Of a DNA stretch of 46,308 bases, positions 7,515 through 16,634 are shown in pieces. Position 1 is the stretch's first letter; each line of letters begins with the position of its first letter. The stretch lies in the NCBI GenBank assembly GCA_035532215.1, contig DATKRK010000266.1, positions 1 through 46,308 of the forward strand. The letters run 5' to 3'. This DNA is from JAICIG01 sp035532215 (GTDB taxonomy: Bacteria > Planctomycetota > Planctomycetia > Pirellulales > JAICIG01). The position numbers and the translations under genes were made by a program. The notes below the pieces were generated by a model. It saw nothing but the letters and a program-made list of their open reading frames with translations, was not told where the DNA came from and made no database searches.

Positions 7515-9102
7515 CGAGCAGCCTTTCGAGATCGGCGAAGCGCATCGTCCGGCTCAATTCGCCGGCGCCAAACGACACGCCCAGCGACGCTTCCAGGTGC
7601 AGCAACAGTTCGAGATGCCCGAGCGAATCCCAGCCGGGCGTGAGACCCAGCCCCGCTTCGGCCAGGTTCGCGTCGTTTGGCAAGCGGAAGAAGCGGCGCA
7701 CGATTTCGTCGACGGTAATCTCCGACGGCCTGCACTCTGAGTTGTGGTGCAAGCGTCTTGCCTGACGTTCGGCGGGCGAGACGCCTGCACCGCAAAGGGC
7801 CGAACTCGGTGAATCGCCGTTCGCTAAAGATCCGGCAGTTGGCTGCGGCTCGCCGCGCGGCTCATGAAAGCCGAACTCGCCGCGGCGCCGCGAGCCGGGC
7901 GCCAGCCGCAAATACCGGCCCGGGCGGCGTTCGGGCGTTTCCAACTCGTCGACGATCGCTTCGGCGACCTCTTCCGCCAGCAGGCATTCGGCGTCGTCGG
8001 GCCGCCAGGCTTGCGAAAAGTCGCCCAGCACGAAGCCGGGCGCCACGATCGAGCCGAACAAGCCGTAAGGCGAATAGCGCTGATCGAACGCGCGTACGTA
8101 GCCGGCCGCCGCTTGCTTTGCCGCGACGTAATCCTCCCAGCCCGGCTGCGCGTGATCGACTGCGGTCGAGCCGATCAGCAGCACTCGGCCCTGTTGCCGT
8201 GCGAGCATTCGCCCGAGCAGCGATTCGGCCAGTTCGCGAAGCGCGGCGTAGTTCACTTCGACCAGTTCGCCGAGCGCGGCGTCGATCGCCGGGCTAGCCG
8301 CATGCACCAAGGCCGTGGCCGCCGGCAGCTCGGCCAGGCGCTCGATCAGCTTGCGGCGTTCGCCGGCCGTCGCCAAATCGCCGACGAGTGCAAACGCTTC
8401 CGCCCCGTCGCGGCGCCGCTCGTGCGCCACGGCTGCGACTCGTTGGCCGTCGCGGCCCTGTAAGATCAGCTTCCATCCGCGCCGGGCCAGCGTGCAAGAA
8501 ACGGCTCGACCGATCTCACCCGTCGCGCCGGTCACGAGCGCGACGCGAGCTTCGCACGCGTTGCCGTGGACCGCCTCCATCGCGCCGTTGCAGGATTCAG
8601 CCTCGACGTCGTCGCGCACCCGGACGTGCAGGCGGCTTTCCAACAGCACGCTCGCGCCGCGGAAGGCGATGACTTGCAACCCGAGCGTGCGCAGCGCGTC
8701 GTGCTTGGAAACGATCTTGGCGGAGTACTCGATCGGCCGTTCGTAGTCGACCGGCTGCAGGGCTCGCAGTTGGCAGCCGAAGACCAGCGAACGGCGGCCG
8801 GGCAGCAACATGCCGGCGATCGCCGACAAGGGCGCCGCAGCCAACTGCAGCGGCACGATCGGCCCGGCGAAACCGCTGCGCCGCGCGTAATCCGCGTCGT
8901 GGTGCAGCGGATTGCGATCGCCGCTCAAGGCCGCGAAAGCCGCGAAATCGTCGTACGAGAACCGCCGGGTGAAATGGACGTATTCGCCGACCGCGAAATC
9001 TTCATAGGCTCGGTCGCCGCGAGGCGTTGCACCCGCCCGGCCGTCGGCGCGCGCCAGGCGAACTTCCGGCGGTTCGCATGCAACGTCTTCCATGTCGGTC
9101 AT
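7492..9102 (-). CDS. MaoC dehydratase - SDR - acyl carrier protein fusion
   Basis: The 536-residue protein has three parts. Residues 30-165 are a MaoC-like hotdog hydratase with the motif GDRNPLHHDADYARRSGF (61-78). Residues 185-400 are a short-chain dehydrogenase with the NAD(P) motif VTGATGEIGRA (190-200) and catalytic Y325/K329. Residues 460-536 are an acyl carrier protein with GWDSLGHLELL, where S493 is the phosphopantetheine site. The ATG at 9102 overlaps the stop of the upstream gene (ATGA), which fixes the start; the longer open frame upstream is a shadow. Residues 438-453 are encoded by a dispersed palindromic repeat and form the SDR-ACP linker. The arrangement suggests reduction and dehydration of a unit carried on the ACP, probably loaded by the FkbH-type neighbour. 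Confidence 0.85.
   Translation of the reverse strand: MTDMEDVACEPPEVRLARADGRAGATPRGDRAYEDFAVGEYVHFTRRFSYDDFAAFAALSGDRNPLHHDADYARRSGFAGPIVPLQLAAAPLSAIAGMLLPGRRSLVFGCQLRALQPVDYERPIEYSAKIVSKHDALRTLGLQVIAFRGASVLLESRLHVRVRDDVEAESCNGAMEAVHGNACEARVALVTGATGEIGRAVSCTLARRGWKLILQGRDGQRVAAVAHERRRDGAEAFALVGDLATAGERRKLIERLAELPAATALVHAASPAIDAALGELVEVNYAALRELAESLLGRMLARQQGRVLLIGSTAVDHAQPGWEDYVAAKQAAAGYVRAFDQRYSPYGLFGSIVAPGFVLGDFSQAWRPDDAECLLAEEVAEAIVDELETPERRPGRYLRLAPGSRRRGEFGFHEPRGEPQPTAGSLANGDSPSSALCGAGVSPAERQARRLHHNSECRPSEITVDEIVRRFFRLPNDANLAEAGLGLTPGWDSLGHLELLLHLEASLGVSFGAGELSRTMRFADLERLLDANGSTV
7746..7791. repeat. Dispersed palindrome inside a coding region
   Basis: GGTGCAAGCGTCTTGCC (7746-7762) and GGCGAGACGCCTGCACC (7775-7791) are inverted partners at 15 of 17 positions. 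On the coding strand it reads in frame as GAGVSPAERQARRLHHN. From memory, this palindrome type (GCAGGCGTCTCGCC ... GCAAGCGTCTTGC) is common between genes in planctomycetes. Confidence 0.7.
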
Positions 9103-11600
9103 GCGCCGGCGCCCTGGGAAGTTTCGCGAGCCTCGATAATTTCCAGCCACGGGGGCAGCGGCACGGCGCTGCAGCCGAGATCGAGCCGCCAGCGGCCTTC
9201 GGCGCCGGCCGGCTCGAAGCCGTGATCGCGATACAGCGAGCGGATCGGGGCGTTGCGCTCGGTCGGCGTGATGAGGCCGACGATTTCGCGTACCGATCGC
9301 CGCGCCGCCTCGCGGCAGAGCCAGGCCAGCACGCCCGTTTCCAGCCCGCGACCGAGCACGCGGCACGACAAGAGCAACGTATCGATCTCGGCCGCGGCGT
9401 TTTCGCCCGCATCCCAGCGGACGACGAGCACGCCGACGTTCTCGTGCGGCGAAAAGCGGTCGGCCAGCCCGATCACGTACACGCCCGCGCCGGCGGCCTG
9501 CAATTGCTCCAGCTCGCGCCGGCTGTAGCGGCGCGAGGTGGCGTTGAACTGGTTGGTTTTCTGCACGAGTTGCTCCGCCCGGCAGGCGTTGCCGGGGTGC
9601 AAGGGCGCCAGCTTGAGGCGGCTTTCGAGCCAGGCGTAAAAATCTTCGGGCCGCTCGAACGCTTCGCGCCGGCCCTGCAGCTCGCCCCGCGCCCGGTAGC
9701 TTTCGGCGCGCCGCCGGTCTTCCGCCGTCGGCGACAGGCATTCCAAATAGGGCGATTCGAGCAGCGTCGAAACGAACAGCGCGGGGTCTTCCGGCAGTTC
9801 GAGCACCTTCACCGCCGGCAGGCGCCGCCGCACAAGCTCGCGCTCGGCCGGGTTGTCGTCGACGAACAGCACGTGTTCCAGCCCGAGCGCCAACTCCGCG
9901 GCGATTTCGGCGAGATTCTGCCACTTCGGCCGCCAATCGATGCGTCTGGCGGCGAAGTCCCCTTCGGCCAGCGCCATCTCCGGCAGTTCGCGGATGGCCG
10001 CCAAGGCGTGCGGTTCGTCGTTCTTGCTGCACAAGGCCAGCGCCACGCCGCGACGGGCCAGCCGCCGCAAGCACTTTTGAAAGCTGCGATAAGCGCTGCC
10101 CGGATAGTCGCCGCCCAGCTTGAGCCCGGCCAGGCCGTCTTCGCCCAACACGCCTCCCCACAGCGTGCCGTCCAGATCGAGGGCGATCAGCCGCACGGTC
10201 TGGCCCGTCGCGGCGAGCACGAGGCCCCAGTAACGCCGGGCCAAAAACCGGCTGAACGGGGCCGAATAGGCAAAGCGGCCCAAGTGCCACAGCCGCGGAT
10301 CGTAAACCGCCCCGGCGCCGGCGGCCAGCGCGGCCTGCGCCAGATCGAAAACGAAGATTTCCGGCCGGTCCGCCAGGGCCTCGCGCAACTGCGCGTTGTA
10401 GTGCGCCACTTGAGCCGCAATGCCTTCAGGATCGCTCGCGTCGAAGGCGCCGGCCGCGGTCGGCCGCACGGCGGCGAAATTCTGCACGAACACCCGGCCC
10501 GAGGCCGCGGACGCGTAAGTGCGAATCGCTGCGACATACTGGTCGAAGATCGCGTCGAGATCGTCGCGCTCGGCGAGCTCGTCCAGACTTTCGACTTGAA
10601 ACACGTCTTCCAGCCGGTTGACGAAGATGCTCGCATCGGCGGTGAAGCGGCGGAGCAACGAATCGGAGGAGAGGATCTCTTGATAAAGCCGCCCGAACGG
10701 CGGGCAATAGACTTTGACCGGCCGCAGGGGCGAAAACTCGTCGCCGCCTTCCAGGACCGCGCTGCGGATCAATTCCAGGTTGGCCTGGCCCAAGAGCGCA
10801 ATCCGCAACGGTTCGCCGCCGCGCGAGAGCTTTTGCAGCCGCCGTTTGACGACCTCTGGCTCGCGCACCAGGGCCAACTCGTCGCCGGCCAGTAAATCGC
10901 TGCACGCTTCGGCCAGTTCGCGGCAGCCAATCGATTCGACGCGGCCGGCGCCCAACGGAATGCTTCGAATGCGATCGGCCGAACGCAGCCGCTCGAAGAG
11001 CCGCGTGAAATCGTTCTCGGCCTCGGCGCGAAGCTGTCGCACGAACATCGTGGCCATCGCCTCGTGCTCGCCGGCGCCGAAATCGGCCGTGCCCCGGAAC
11101 TCCTTGTAAAAACGGTACGGAACCTGGCGTAGTTCTTCGTAGCGGTGGACCTGCGTGCAGCTCTGCCACTCGCAGCCGAGCATGACCAGCCGGGCGTCGC
11201 GAGCTTCGAACAGCGCAAACGTCGAGTCGTCGCCAAAGGTCGTCGAATTCTTCGCGGCGCAAAGCTCCTCGGCGCCGGGCCCCAGCACGGCGAACGAATA
11301 GATTGGGTGCGGCGTGCGCCGGGCTTCCGCCAGGTCCAACGCCCATTGGCCCAACTGGCCCGCTTCGCCGGGCGAAGCGCGATGGTGATAGCGGCCGTTG
11401 CGGCAGAAATCGAAGGTGAACGTCGGCAACGCGATCGTGCGTCCTTGGCGGGCCAGCAGGCTCAACGCCCAGAGCAAATCCCACTTCAGCGTCTCGAGCG
11501 ACAGGCGCAGACCGGCCAGCGACGAATGAATCACCAGCCAGTCCCCCCGACGCGGAGCCACTGCCGCCAATGCCCTGTGGATTTCCTTCCGCTCGCTCAT
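9099..11600 (-). CDS. AAC(3)-like / FkbH-type HAD-IIIC / GNAT fusion
   Basis: The 833-residue protein has four regions. Residues 1-260 resemble AAC(3)-type acetyltransferases (DWLVIHSSL at the start; T149, H152 and E155 in GCEWQSCTQVHRYEE match the T..H..E pattern of that fold). Residues 265-465 match the SGNH-like N-terminal part of FkbH proteins (RIALLGQANLELIR). Residues 470-610 are a HAD-IIIC domain with nucleophile D475 in LIALDLDGTLWGG, plus CSKNDE and VLFVDDNPAERE. Residues 640-815 are a GNAT-like domain (LVQKTNQFNATSRRYS, LLSCRVLGRGLE). Characterised FkbH proteins load a glyceryl unit from 1,3-bisphosphoglycerate onto an ACP; by analogy this one may charge the ACP of the next gene. 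The AAC(3) extension is unusual and could N- or O-acylate the product. First gene of the operon; its TGA overlaps the next ATG. Confidence 0.85.
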   Translation of the reverse strand: MSERKEIHRALAAVAPRRGDWLVIHSSLAGLRLSLETLKWDLLWALSLLARQGRTIALPTFTFDFCRNGRYHHRASPGEAGQLGQWALDLAEARRTPHPIYSFAVLGPGAEELCAAKNSTTFGDDSTFALFEARDARLVMLGCEWQSCTQVHRYEELRQVPYRFYKEFRGTADFGAGEHEAMATMFVRQLRAEAENDFTRLFERLRSADRIRSIPLGAGRVESIGCRELAEACSDLLAGDELALVREPEVVKRRLQKLSRGGEPLRIALLGQANLELIRSAVLEGGDEFSPLRPVKVYCPPFGRLYQEILSSDSLLRRFTADASIFVNRLEDVFQVESLDELAERDDLDAIFDQYVAAIRTYASAASGRVFVQNFAAVRPTAAGAFDASDPEGIAAQVAHYNAQLREALADRPEIFVFDLAQAALAAGAGAVYDPRLWHLGRFAYSAPFSRFLARRYWGLVLAATGQTVRLIALDLDGTLWGGVLGEDGLAGLKLGGDYPGSAYRSFQKCLRRLARRGVALALCSKNDEPHALAAIRELPEMALAEGDFAARRIDWRPKWQNLAEIAAELALGLEHVLFVDDNPAERELVRRRLPAVKVLELPEDPALFVSTLLESPYLECLSPTAEDRRRAESYRARGELQGRREAFERPEDFYAWLESRLKLAPLHPGNACRAEQLVQKTNQFNATSRRYSRRELEQLQAAGAGVYVIGLADRFSPHENVGVLVVRWDAGENAAAEIDTLLLSCRVLGRGLETGVLAWLCREAARRSVREIVGLITPTERNAPIRSLYRDHGFEPAGAEGRWRLDLGCSAVPLPPWLEIIEARETSQGAGA

Positions 11601-11867
11601 CCGTTCCCTCGAATCGGTCGCTCGCTTTTTAGCTTACGGCATCGAGAGCGAGGCGGGCAAGGGGAAACTCAAGGAAAGACCAGGCCTGTTCAAGTCTGAG
11701 TTGATAGGTGAGGGGGGCTGGCGGCAGAGCGAAGCGATACGAGAGCGTACTGGGGCTTCGCCAAGGCTCAGCCGCCGGCCACCCGACTGTCAAAATGGCT
11801 TTGAATAGGCGCCAGCCTGTCGCCGACGCCGTCAGGCGCCCAGAGCGGCGCTGATCTGGCTCGGCCT

Positions 11868-14822
11868 TCACTGCTGCAAGTAGGCGAACAGATCTCGCAA
11901 CTCTTGCGGCGTGAGTTTTTCCAATAGCTTCTCGGGCATCAGCGAGAGGGGCGATTCTTCGAGTTGCTCGATCTCGCGGCGTGCGACGCGCGTGCGCTGG
12001 TTCTTGGCGTCCAGCAGCGTGACGCTGGCGGCGTCCTGGGCGGCGAGCACGCCAGAGAGCACCTGCCCGGAGTTCGTGGCGAGTACGTAACTGGCGTACT
12101 CTTTGCGAATTACCGAGCTGGGATCGACGATGTTGGTCAACAGCGCCTGTACGTCGCCGCGGTTGGCCTTGGTCAATTCGGGGCCGACGTGGTTCCCTTC
12201 GCCGAAAAGTTGATGGCACGCGCCGCAGTGCTTCGCGTAGAGCGCCTTGCCGGCCGCTTTGTCGCCGGCGCCGGCCCGCAGATCGTTGGAAAAGCGGCGA
12301 ACCTCGGCGAGCTTTTCTTCGGGCGTGCCCGGCTGAATGTTGCCCCACAGCTTGCGGACCAGAGCGTCGAACTGCTTGTCGCCGTGCAACGCGGCCCGCC
12401 GCAATTGGTCGAGTGGAAAGTCCTGCGGGTCGATCCGCCCTTGCTCGACTTGCTCCAACAGCGCCAGGGCCGAACTCGGCCGGCTGAACAAGGCGTCTCG
12501 CGCGTCGCTGCGCACGGCCGTAGATAGCTTGGGGTAAACGGCCAGTAATCGCTCGGTCGTTTGCTCGCTTTCGAAGCGGTTGGCCGCCGCAATCGCGGCG
12601 CGCTGGACGGGCTCTGGCTGTGCGGGATCGACGCGCCGCAATGCCGCCGTCGCGCTTTCAGGCGATCCGAAACGGGCCAGCAGCCCGAGCGCGGCGAGGA
12701 GCCCGTCTTCTTTCGCGGCCGAGTCGGCGATGATCGAAAGCAGATGCGGTTCGGCCGCGTCGAGATCGGCGACCAGCGACAACTCCAGATAAAGCGGCGT
12801 CGAGGGCGACGCTTCCCAGCGGGCGGCGATCGCTTGCTTCAATTCCGGCGAGATCGGCTCGGCGGCGTCGGCCTGTCGCTCGCTCAGGCCCTGGGCCAAA
12901 GCTGCAAAGCGCGCGTCGCGCTCGGCGCCCGTCGCCGTTTCGATCAGTTTCACGCCAGCGGCGTAAGTTTTTGCCTGTCGTTCGGCCGCGTAGCGACGCA
13001 CGAGGCGCCGCGCGTTGTCGCGCATCAAGGGGCGCCGGCCGGCGCCCTCGCCCGTGAGCAACTCGACGACTTCCGACAAGTCGGAGACGGCCTTGTCCTC
13101 GATGGCCCACCACAACATCCAGGGGATGTACGGATCGCTCAGGTCGTCGTCGTGCTGGAGCAACGCGGCAAGGATGGGCAACGCGGCCTCGCTCGGCAAA
13201 CGCTTGGCCGTGGCCGCCAATTGAGCGCGGACGGTCGCGCTGGGGTCGCTTGTCGCCAACTCGGCCAAAGCCGCGGCGAGCGGCGGCGACGCGCGCCGGG
13301 CATCTCCCAACAGCCGGACGGTCCAGGCGCGAACGTGCTCGCTTTGATGTTTCACGAGTACAGCGGACAAGTCGTCTTCCAAGCCGCCGCCGACGTTTAA
13401 CGCCCACACGCTTTGCAGCGCCAAATCGCCGTTTTCCTGCTGTAGCGCCGACTCGCGCAGCGAGGCGTAAGTCGACGGATCACGCCGCTCGCCCAGAATC
13501 CGCCGAGCCCGGTCGCGGCGCCAGTAATTCGCGTCCTGCAATTGCTCGACGAGTGCGGCGCTCGAAAGACGCCGCGGATCGACGCCCGTTGCGGGCTCTG
13601 CCGAGCCTTTTGGCACGAGCTTGTAAACCCGGCCGTTGGAAACGTCCCAGTTCGCGTCGGGGTCGGGGTGGGCCGTCCGCTTGTCGCAAAAATCGCAGAC
13701 GTACACGGCGCCGTCGGGCGACAGGCAGAGATCGGTCGCCCCGAACCACGTGTCGTGCGAATCCACAAGCAGCCCGCCAAGCGCCATTTTGATCGTCGAA
13801 CCGCGCGGCTCGACCTTCCACCAAGAGCAGGTATGCCCCAAGAAATCGCTGCACAGGAAGGCGCCGCGATATGGCGGCCCAAAGGCATCGGCCAGGTAGA
13901 TCGTGCCGCCGGTGTTCGGCCGGCCGGTCAGCCCGGCGTGCTGGACGCTGCCGAACCAGCCGTACGCATAGGGATTGTGCAGCGGCCCGTGCTTGCCGAA
14001 CGATTTTTCGTAATAGCCGCCTTGCACGCCGTGCCAGCACAGGCCGCCGTTGGAACTGTAGATCAAGCGGCCGGCGGCGTCGAACGTCAAGCCGTAGCAG
14101 TTGCCGCCTCCTTCGCAGAATAGCTCGAACGCCTTGGTCCGCGGATGATAGCGCCACACGCCCTGCTGAAATTCCAGCCCGCGAATACGGCAGGTCGTGG
14201 TGCTGCCGTTGAGACCGTAGAGCCAGCCGTCGGGTCCGAAAGTGAGATGGTTGGCCAGCGACTGGGCGTCTTCCATCCCAAAACCTGCGAGCAGCACTTC
14301 GGGATCGCCGTCGGGCCGATCGTCGCCATCGCGGTCGACGTAGAACAACAAATATGGCGCCTGCAACACGTACACGCCGCCATCGCCGAACTCCAGCGAA
14401 GTGCAAAGATTCAAGTCGGAAACGAAATCCTTGAACAAGTCGGCCCGGCCGTCGCCGTCGGTATCTTCGCAGATCGTGATCCGGTCGGCGCCTTTGGGGC
14501 CGCGCGGCGGCGGCTCGGGGATGCGGTCGTAGACGGTGCGCGAAAAACGATCGACCTTCACCCGCTTCAAGCCCGCCGGGTTCGGGTATTGCAGGTACTG
14601 AATCACCCACAGCCGCCCGCGGTCATCGCACTTGACCAGAATCGGCTGGCGGATTTCCGGCTCGCAGGCAAAGAGCTTCGCCATCAGGCCGGCGGCGAGG
14701 GTCATCTTCTCGACGGCCTGTTGCGGGGCGTAGCCTTGGGCGAGCGCGCTGGCCGACGACAAGGCGAGCCAGCCAATCGCCGCGGCTATCGGAGCGAAAC
14801 GGACTTGCGAGGGAGACGGCAT
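11868..14822 (-). CDS. PVC-type membrane-bound dehydrogenase with CxxCH haem domain
   Basis: This 984-residue exported protein belongs to the large planctomycete/verrucomicrobial family with three parts: an N-terminal NHL/glucose-dehydrogenase-like propeller, a HEAT-like helical middle and a C-terminal cytochrome c domain. The start at 14822 (MPSPSQVRFAPIAAAIGWLA) gives a good signal peptide; an in-frame ATG at 14906 would add a non-signal leader lying in repeat DNA. ICEDTDGDGRADLFKDF and YVDRDGDDRPDGDP are typical calcium-like loops. The haem motif CGACH lies near residue 865, and the C-terminal SGQVLSGVLAAQDAASVTL and ESPLSLMPEKLL segments are family hallmarks. It probably oxidises a sugar or alcohol and passes electrons to its own haem. 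It stands alone; no SD is visible. Confidence 0.88.
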   Translation of the reverse strand: MPSPSQVRFAPIAAAIGWLALSSASALAQGYAPQQAVEKMTLAAGLMAKLFACEPEIRQPILVKCDDRGRLWVIQYLQYPNPAGLKRVKVDRFSRTVYDRIPEPPPRGPKGADRITICEDTDGDGRADLFKDFVSDLNLCTSLEFGDGGVYVLQAPYLLFYVDRDGDDRPDGDPEVLLAGFGMEDAQSLANHLTFGPDGWLYGLNGSTTTCRIRGLEFQQGVWRYHPRTKAFELFCEGGGNCYGLTFDAAGRLIYSSNGGLCWHGVQGGYYEKSFGKHGPLHNPYAYGWFGSVQHAGLTGRPNTGGTIYLADAFGPPYRGAFLCSDFLGHTCSWWKVEPRGSTIKMALGGLLVDSHDTWFGATDLCLSPDGAVYVCDFCDKRTAHPDPDANWDVSNGRVYKLVPKGSAEPATGVDPRRLSSAALVEQLQDANYWRRDRARRILGERRDPSTYASLRESALQQENGDLALQSVWALNVGGGLEDDLSAVLVKHQSEHVRAWTVRLLGDARRASPPLAAALAELATSDPSATVRAQLAATAKRLPSEAALPILAALLQHDDDLSDPYIPWMLWWAIEDKAVSDLSEVVELLTGEGAGRRPLMRDNARRLVRRYAAERQAKTYAAGVKLIETATGAERDARFAALAQGLSERQADAAEPISPELKQAIAARWEASPSTPLYLELSLVADLDAAEPHLLSIIADSAAKEDGLLAALGLLARFGSPESATAALRRVDPAQPEPVQRAAIAAANRFESEQTTERLLAVYPKLSTAVRSDARDALFSRPSSALALLEQVEQGRIDPQDFPLDQLRRAALHGDKQFDALVRKLWGNIQPGTPEEKLAEVRRFSNDLRAGAGDKAAGKALYAKHCGACHQLFGEGNHVGPELTKANRGDVQALLTNIVDPSSVIRKEYASYVLATNSGQVLSGVLAAQDAASVTLLDAKNQRTRVARREIEQLEESPLSLMPEKLLEKLTPQELRDLFAYLQQ

Positions 14823-14872
14823 GGGAATGCGTATGAAGGCGTTCGAGTTCTTTAAAGGGGATGAGGGGATGC

Positions 14873-15186
14873 GGAGGAGATAAGGGGATGAAGCGGAGAC
14901 ATGCATTTAATAGCAGCAGACCGCGACGCGATGAATGACGAACTCGCCACGGAGACCGATTCTCACCACGGAGGCACGGAGGACACAGAGCAGAAGAAGG
15001 TCCATCGAGCCGCGGATCGGTACGGATCAAACACGGATTCTTTTCTTATTCATCCGTGATCCAAACGTGCAAATCCGTGGCCCTAAAAACTCCGTGCCCT
15101 CCGTGCCGAACTTCACTTGGGAGCCGAATGAACCGCGCGCTGGCAAAACAAAATAATCTTCTCTTCCTCATCCCCTTATCTCCTCC
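14873..15186. repeat. Nested inverted repeat between two minus-strand genes
   Basis: The outer arms GGAGGAGATAAGGGGATGA (14873-14891) and TCATCCCCTTATCTCCTCC (15168-15186) are perfect 19-bp partners. Inside are arms of the CACGGAGG family: CACCACGGAGGCACGGAGG (from 14964) and CTCCGTGCCCTCCGTGCC (from 15090). A third, innermost pair is CGGATCAAACACGGAT (from 15023) against ATCCGTGATCC (from 15052). No gene is seen between 14823 and 15230. Confidence 0.75.
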
Positions 15187-15230
15187 AAAAAATTTTCCAT
15201 CGCCTGGCGGCTTGCCTGTTGGATCGATGA

Positions 15231-16343
15231 TCACTCCGCCAATCGCGTCAGCGGATTATCGCGCGCCGCCAGCGGCAGCGACACCGGGCCGCCGGCGCGG
15301 GCCGATTCGAAGCAGGCGACGATCATCTCGATCGCGGCCCGGGCTTCGACGGCGCCCATCGCCGGCGGGCGATGCTCTTCGATCGAAGCCAATAGGTCGC
15401 GGGCGATCAACGTGTTGCCGGCGACCAGCCCGCCATCGGTCAGCGTCTCGGCCTGGCCGAGGCCGGCGGAGCTGACGTCTTGCCAGGCGATCTTCGTGCG
15501 GCCGGGCGACCAGCTCGAATCGGGCAGAAACTTTAAATAGGGCAAGTAGCCCGTGCCGATCTCCAGAATCCCGGCACTGCCGAAAATCTGCAAGCCGAAC
15601 CGCGAGGGCGAGCCGCCCGCCTTGCGCCGGCTGCCGAAATAGGCTGTCACGCCGTCGGGCAGGCCGTACATGGCCTGCACGTGGTCGCCAGCCAAGGGCC
15701 CGATGCCTTCGCGGCCTTCGACCACGTCGCGTTTGCGGATCGGCCGGCCTTCGTTGGCGACCGTTGCAAAGCACCACGTCGGGCCGCCGCCGAAGATGCG
15801 AATCAAATCCATCACGTGCGAACCGAGCACCCACAGATCCTCGCCGCCGCCGCGGGCGTCTTCCTTGCCCCGGCCGCGCAGCTCCAGAATCTGGCCCAGC
15901 TTGCCTTCGGCGATCAGCTTTTTCGCCGCGGCGATTTTGGGGCTGACGTGCGTCTGGTGCGCGATCGCCACGCGGGCGTGCGTCATCTCGCTGGTGCGGA
16001 CGATATCGTCGGCTTCGGCCAGCGTGCGGCACATCGGCTTTTCCATGAACACGTGGATGCCGCGTTCCAGCGCCGCCATCGCCATCGCATGATGCCGGTC
16101 GAGCCACCGCGGGCAGATCGCCACGATGTCAGGCTTGGCCTCGTCGAGCAGCTTGCGGTAGTCGGCGTAGGTCTTTTTCACCGCGAGCCGCTCGGCCGCC
16201 TTGGCCAGGCCGGCCGGATTGTCGTCGGCGACAGCCACGATTTCCGCTTGAGGAATCCGCTGCCAAACGACATCGATTCCATGGCCGTAGTCTCCCCGGC
16301 CACTGCTGCCGATCACCCCGATGCGATATTTTTTGGCTGGCAT
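15231..16343 (-). CDS. Gfo/Idh/MocA family oxidoreductase, cytoplasmic
   Basis: A 370-residue NAD(P)-dependent sugar or polyol oxidoreductase. The N-terminal Rossmann fold opens with YRIGVIGSSGRGDYGHG. The EKPMCR motif near residue 125 holds the Lys conserved in the Gfo/Idh/MocA family. The C-terminal alpha/beta domain includes GSHVMDLIRIFGGGP and FGSAGILEIGTGYLPY. The start ATG at 16343 (MPAKKYRIGV) is chosen because the longer frame upstream is repeat DNA with no signal peptide. No Tat or Sec signal is seen, unlike the next gene upstream. The substrate cannot be read from the sequence. Confidence 0.85.
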   Translation of the reverse strand: MPAKKYRIGVIGSSGRGDYGHGIDVVWQRIPQAEIVAVADDNPAGLAKAAERLAVKKTYADYRKLLDEAKPDIVAICPRWLDRHHAMAMAALERGIHVFMEKPMCRTLAEADDIVRTSEMTHARVAIAHQTHVSPKIAAAKKLIAEGKLGQILELRGRGKEDARGGGEDLWVLGSHVMDLIRIFGGGPTWCFATVANEGRPIRKRDVVEGREGIGPLAGDHVQAMYGLPDGVTAYFGSRRKAGGSPSRFGLQIFGSAGILEIGTGYLPYLKFLPDSSWSPGRTKIAWQDVSSAGLGQAETLTDGGLVAGNTLIARDLLASIEEHRPPAMGAVEARAAIEMIVACFESARAGGPVSLPLAARDNPLTRLAE

Positions 16344-16386
16344 GATTTTGTTTTTCCAATACGCAATTGATTTGGAATGGGAGGAT

Positions 16387-16518
16387 GCACCACGGAGGCA
16401 CGGAGGACGCGGAGGAAAAGCTTGATTGAGCCACTGTTTCCTTTTGGTTGCGGCCGAAGGCCGCGCTGGGTGAATCCGTGGCCTAAAAAACTCCGTGCTC
16501 TCCGTGCCTCCGTGGTGA
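16387..16518. repeat. Inverted repeat of the CCACGGAGGCACGGAGG family
   Basis: The left arm GCACCACGGAGGCACGGAGG (from 16387) pairs with CTCCGTGCTCTCCGTGCCTC and CGTGGTG (16491-16517). CCGAAGGCCGCGCTGGG and GAATCCGTGGCC lie in the loop. Downstream, 16568-16610 carries repeated TCATCCCC-like tracts similar to the outer arms at 14873-15186. The gap 16344-16634 holds no gene. Confidence 0.75.
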
Positions 16519-16634
16519 ATTCCCCGGTTCTCGCGTTGCGGTCTGCATTTCCATTGCATTTCTCTACTTCATCCCCCTCAACTCCTCTTCATCCCCACAT
16601 CCCCTTTCAAAAAACCTCGCCGCAGTCCTCGGCC

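Noticed and set aside
9103..10290. Upstream extension of the MaoC-SDR-ACP frame to 932 codons
   Set aside because: The added part is an Arg/Ala-rich shadow of the FkbH gene; the ATG at 9102 overlapping the upstream stop is the natural start.
9099..11600. Aminoglycoside resistance gene
   Set aside because: Only the N-terminal third resembles AAC(3); fusion to FkbH and GNAT domains and coupling to an ACP gene point to biosynthesis.
11601..11867. Gene or structured RNA in the gap after the cytochrome gene
   Set aside because: No start with coding character, no strong inverted repeat and no recognised RNA motif was seen.
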